A stretch of DNA of 64,000 nucleotides, taken from Unio delphinus. Its lineage: Eukaryota; Mollusca; Bivalvia; Unionida; Unionidae. A model generated the notes under the pieces. It was not told where the DNA came from and did no database searches. It was given only the letters and a program-made list of their open reading frames with translations. This document shows positions 61,326-64,000 of the stretch, in pieces. The translations under genes and the position numbers were made by a program. Within the stretch, counting starts at the first letter, position 1, and each line of letters starts with the position of its first letter. The stretch lies in the NCBI GenBank assembly GCA_029339505.1, contig JAQISU010000115.1, forward strand, positions 2,877,001 to 2,941,000. The letters run 5' to 3'.

Positions 61326-63091
61326 AATGTCTACATTGTATCATCTCTTACAATATATATGCTGGAAACTGTCTACATTGTACTATGTCTTACAATATAT
61401 ATGCTGGCAACTGTCTACATTGTACCATCTCTTACAATATATATGCTGGAAACTGTCTACATTGTATCATCTCTTACAATATATATGCTGGCAACTGTCT
61501 ACATTGTACCATCTCTTACAATATATATGCTGGAAACTGTCTACATTGTATCATCTCTTACAATATATATGCTGGCAACTGTCTACATTGTACTATGTCT
61601 TACAATATATATGCTGGAAACTGTCTACATTGTATCATCTCTTACAATATATATGCTGGAAACTGTCTACATTGTACCATCTCTTACAATATATATGCTG
61701 GAAACTGTCTACATTGTATCATTTCTTGCAATATATATGCTGGAAACTGTCTACATTGTATCATCTCTTACAATATATATGCTGGAAACTGTCTACATTG
61801 TACCATCTCTTACAATATATATGCTGGCAACTGTCTACATTGTACCATCTCTTACAATATATATGCTGGAAACTGTCTACATTGTACTATGTCTTACAAT
61901 ATATATGCTGGAAACTGTCTACATTGTACCATCTCTTACAATATATATGCTGGAAACTGTCTACATTGTACCATCTCTTACAATATATATGCTGGCAACT
62001 GTCTACATTGTACCATCTCTTACAATATATATGCTGGAAACTGTCTACATTGTACTATGTCTTACAATATATATGCTGGCAACTGTCTACATTGTACCAT
62101 CTCTTACAATATATATGCTGGAAACTGTCTACATCGTACCATCTCTTACAATATATATGCTGGAAACTGTCTACATTGTACCATCTCTTACAATATATAT
62201 GCTGGAAACTGTCTACATTGTACCATCTCTTACAATATATATGCTGGAAACTGTCTACATTGTACCATCTCTTACAATATATATGCTGGAAACTGTCTAC
62301 ATTGTACCATCTCTTACAATATATATGCTGGAAACTGTCTACATTGTACCATCTCTTACAATATATATGCTGGAAACTGTCTACATTGTACCATCTCTTA
62401 CAATATATATGCTGGAAACTGTCTACATTGTACCATCTCTTACAATATATATGCTGGAAACTGTCTACATTGTACCGTCTCTTACAATATATATGCTGGA
62501 AACTGTCTACATCGTACCATCTCTTACAATATATATGTTGGAAACTGTCTACATCGTACCATCTCTTACAATATATATGCTGGAAACTGTCTACATCGTA
62601 CCATCTCTTACAATATATATGCTGGAAACTGTCTACATTGTACCATCTCTTACAATATATATGCTGGAAACTGTCTACATTGTACCATCTCTTACAATAT
62701 ATATGCTGGAAACTGTCTACATTGTACCATCTCTTACAATAGATACAATCTCCAACGACATTATTATATGTAATGTATTAATATGGTTAGTGTGGAAATA
62801 AAATTGAATAACAATGTTAGCTCACAGCACAGATTACAGGTGTAATAATTCAATACCAATGTTAGCTCACAGCACAGATTACATGTGTAATAATTCAATA
62901 GCAATGTTAGCTCACAGCGCAGATTACAGGTGTAATAATTCAATAGCAATGTTAGCTCAAAGCGCAGATTATAGGTGTAATATGGTATATCATTACCTTA
63001 ATAATTTTTTGCTCAACCACGGAATCTATCCATTCTATGAACGCTTCAACCGTTGCTTGTTTCCTCAAGATGTCTTTAAACTCCCGTAAAA
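53614..63091 (-). CDS. RFX6: RFX6 transcription factor, last eight exons (5' part beyond the window)
   Basis: RFX6 is a winged-helix regulatory factor X protein that binds X-box DNA as dimers in the nucleus; in vertebrates it drives endocrine pancreas development. Eight exons join in one frame: 446 residues and a stop. Order: [20 protein letters not shown] (end of the conserved central region); the dimerisation domain with [20 protein letters not shown] and [20 protein letters not shown]; then a long Pro/Ser/Asn/Tyr-rich tail with short conserved islands: [31 protein letters not shown] and the end [12 protein letters not shown]. These islands are those of RFX6 rather than RFX4 or RFX1-3. The winged-helix exons lie right of the window. 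No disruption was seen. Exon spacing is inflated by minisatellites. Confidence 0.94.
53757..54134. other. RFX6 intron, nothing recognised
   Basis: Plain AT-rich intron. Confidence 0.5.
54135..54344 (-). CDS. RFX6: RFX6 exon, second from the end
   Basis: Acceptor ATTTCAG; donor GTATAC preceded by CAGG. Encodes (D)[20 protein letters not shown], then [18 protein letters not shown], the conserved island, and SCHSPRHQ. Phases agree with both neighbours. Confidence 0.95.
54345..55398. other. RFX6 intron, nothing recognised
   Basis: Unique AT-rich intron without supported elements. Confidence 0.45.
55399..55704 (-). CDS. RFX6: RFX6 exon, third from the end (Tyr/Ser/Asn-rich)
   Basis: Acceptor TGTACAG, donor GTAAAA. 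101 codons: [20 protein letters not shown], ... [18 protein letters not shown] ... [12 protein letters not shown]. Low-complexity activation-type sequence. Confidence 0.95.
56107..56254 (-). CDS. RFX6: RFX6 exon, fourth from the end (TPPISP island)
   Basis: Acceptor TTGACAG, donor [55 protein letters not shown] plus one base. Confidence 0.96.
56255..56938. other. RFX6 intron, nothing recognised
   Basis: AT-rich intron sequence with short homopolymers. No feature. Confidence 0.45.
56939..57103. repeat. 16-bp tandem repeat, about 10 copies
   Basis: TTTTATAAGTAGTAAG recurs with small insertions. The words TTTATAAGTAGTA also occur in the 30-bp array at 17861, probably by chance composition. Confidence 0.92.
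57104..57626. other. RFX6 intron, nothing recognised
   Basis: Contains a 95-codon plus-strand open frame without motifs and a short GACAGATTCGTC duplication. Not supported as a gene. Confidence 0.45.
57627..57829 (-). CDS. RFX6: RFX6 exon, fifth from the end (CFLANR island)
   Basis: Acceptor CATATAG, weak and short of pyrimidines; donor GTAATT. Completes Asp, then [40 protein letters not shown] and [12 protein letters not shown], phase 0. Confidence 0.95.
57830..58539. other. RFX6 intron, nothing recognised
   Basis: AT-rich intron. A loose ~100-base repetition of ATTTTCAAGATA-like phrases (58000-58400) may be an eroded tandem repeat. Confidence 0.35.
58540..59435. repeat. 41-bp minisatellite, about 20 copies
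   Basis: GTTTCTCGTGCATTAACACT then GTATTGATAAGTATATTGGAG. The central copies (58650-58990) are nearly identical and the outer ones diverged, the usual picture of an array renewed from its middle. Confidence 0.95.
59670..59757. repeat. (ATA)n and (TAG)n microsatellites
   Basis: About 47 bases of ATA followed by about 40 bases of TAG. A short GAT run lies nearby at 59480-59510. Confidence 0.95.
60222..60341 (-). CDS. RFX6: RFX6 exon, sixth from the end (dimerisation helix)
   Basis: Donor GTGAGT. Completes Ala, then [20 protein letters not shown] and [19 protein letters not shown]. The acceptor (TATATTAG) lacks a proper pyrimidine tract and is the last of five tandem copies of itself. Confidence 0.95.
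60342..60690. repeat. 82-bp tandem repeat that copies the RFX6 exon acceptor
   Basis: Units of about 82 bases (spacings 87, 82, 82, 81) contain GACTAATATATAATTGGAAT and CATCAGAATATGGGATA, and end with the first 20 or so exon bases (CCGAACCA.ATGGAACGAG on the plus strand). Decoy acceptor AGs lie at about 60429, 60511, 60593 and 60674 (minus strand); the real one is at 60342-60343. The outermost decoy still encodes LFHLVR. Confidence 0.92.
60691..61118. other. RFX6 intron, nothing recognised
   Basis: AT-rich intron sequence between the exon-edge repeat and the next exon. Confidence 0.45.
61119..61236 (-). CDS. RFX6: RFX6 exon, seventh from the end (core of dimerisation domain)
   Basis: Acceptor CCTTTGCAG, donor [45 protein letters not shown] plus one base. 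The FLLKWSF..RV...LTL block is the signature of the RFX dimerisation domain. Confidence 0.97.
61247..61320. repeat. (TA)n microsatellite beside a splice acceptor
   Basis: About 74 bases of TA that end only 10 bases before the acceptor of the RFX6 exon at 61236, in the branch-point region. Confidence 0.97.
61321..62742. repeat. 42-bp minisatellite, about 34 copies
   Basis: CTTACAATATATATGCTGGA then AACTGTCTACATTGTACCATCT, at exactly 42 bases. All three plus-strand frames are open through the whole array (460-515 codons). Sub-variants (GGCAACTG, CTATGTCT, CATCGTACC) mark blocks. It sits in an RFX6 intron on the opposite strand, with no start or splice context. Treated as non-coding. Confidence 0.97.
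62812..62980. repeat. 45-bp tandem repeat, nearly 4 copies
   Basis: CAATGTTAGCTCACAGCACA, GATTACAGGTGTAATAATTC. The last copy ends about 17 bases from the donor of the next RFX6 exon. Confidence 0.95.
62997..63091 (-). CDS. RFX6: RFX6 exon, eighth from the end (first visible)
   Basis: Acceptor ATTTCAG, donor GTAATG. Two bases complete a codon, then [20 protein letters not shown] and [11 protein letters not shown], phase 0. This is the segment that precedes the dimerisation domain in RFX6 proteins. Confidence 0.96.
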
Positions 63092-63511
63092 CTGAAATTT
63101 AAATTCACTGCAATAGTAAAGCATTTACGTTGACAGAGTAAAATAAAAGTCAAAAAAACTAAAACAAAACATTACTACAATTCTGAAAGCGCTATACAAC
63201 TGAGTCTAGTTTAGTTTTATTTCAACGTTAAATCAACTAATATATATGAAGTTTTTTTCCTGAACTGTTCTGCAGATCTCTAAAAATATCGAATTTCAAC
63301 TTAGGTGATCACATTTGATATAGTTTTATCGGTTGAATTTACTTAAAGATTATAGTTAACATTTTATACATTTATGTTAACAGACATCCAATGCAGTAAA
63401 ACAGTTGGAGGAACAAAACATTTCACTTTTAATTTTTACAAATTTAATTGTATTCAAGATACATTAACAGTGAATAACTCAAGCGAGACCTTGAGTTCGG
63501 ACAATACATTT
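63092..63511. other. RFX6 intron, nothing recognised
   Basis: AT-rich intron sequence; no further RFX6 exon was found before the window edge. Confidence 0.45.
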
Positions 63512-64000
63512 GCCACCTATAACATGACACTATCCTCTGTTTTGACATTTGACACCTATAACATCACACTATCTTCTGCTTTGACATTTGACACCTATAA
63601 CATCACACTATCCTCTGTTTTGACATTTGACACCTATAACATCACACTATCCTCTGGTTTGACATTTGACACCTATAACATCACACTATCTTCTGGTTTG
63701 ACATTTGCCACCTATAACATCACACTATCCTCTGTTTTGACATTTGACACCCATAACATCACACTATCCTCTGTTTTGACATTTGACACCCATAACATCG
63801 CACTATCTTCTGTTTTGACATTTGACACTTATAACATCACACTATCCTCTGTTTTGACATTTGACACCTATAACATCACACTATCCTCTGTTTTGACATT
63901 TGACACCTATAACATCACACTATCATCTGTTTCGACATTTGACACCTATAACATCACACTATCCTCTGTTTTGACATTTGACATCTATAACATCACACTA
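63512..64000. repeat. 39-bp minisatellite, at least 12.5 copies, cut by the window edge
   Basis: TTGACATTTGACACCTATAA then CATCACACTATCCTCTGTT, period 39, very uniform and so recent. It continues beyond the right edge. Confidence 0.96.

Noticed and set aside
61195..62801. Three overlapping plus-strand open frames of 462-515 codons
   Set aside because: They are translations of the 42-bp minisatellite in all three frames, inside an intron of RFX6 on the other strand. No splice sites, start context or family similarity.

Overview
The window is AT-rich, intron- and repeat-laden animal DNA. Spliced genes, tRNA-headed SINEs, a Penelope-like element, a TTAA-flanked THAP transposon and a very high load of micro- and minisatellites suggest a lophotrochozoan, most likely a mollusc. 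This is inference; no species marker was identified.

Two protein-coding genes were reconstructed by joining exons with GT..AG borders and compatible phases. (1) RASEF (Rab45), plus strand, 5375-39329: 16 exons, 633 residues in one continuous frame. They cover the central coiled coil, a low-complexity linker and a complete Rab GTPase domain ending in a double-cysteine tail. The EF-hand N-terminus lies upstream of the window or was not found. (2) RFX6, minus strand, 63091-53614: the last eight exons, 446 residues plus stop, from the end of the conserved central region through the dimerisation domain to the C-terminus. The DNA-binding domain lies beyond the right edge. The genes converge, about 14 kb apart.

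Layout: 1-5374, repeats, one SINE and a CRE-TATA-initiator cluster. 5525-9962 (RASEF intron), a LINE 3' end, a hAT-type MITE with 8-bp target duplication, a Penelope-like 3' end with a hammerhead-like motif, and SINEs. 12485-23017 (intron), a 51-bp minisatellite, SINEs and a 3.6-kb LINE flanked by a 12-bp target duplication. 25569-30652 (intron), a 4.2-kb element with terminal inverted repeats and TTAA duplications, carrying a broken THAP gene and, on the opposite strand, a broken gene with a P2X7-C-terminus-like cysteine domain. 30653-39329, the Rab exons. 39330-53613, intergenic with minisatellites and a decayed LINE ORF1. 53614-64000, RFX6 exons among tandem arrays.

The most unusual signals are: (a) the TTAA element pairing a THAP gene with a P2X7-type domain gene; (b) three splice junctions in two genes that were copied by local tandem duplication, leaving decoy splice sites; (c) a hammerhead-like fold downstream of the Penelope fragment; (d) acceptors made from or abutting microsatellites.
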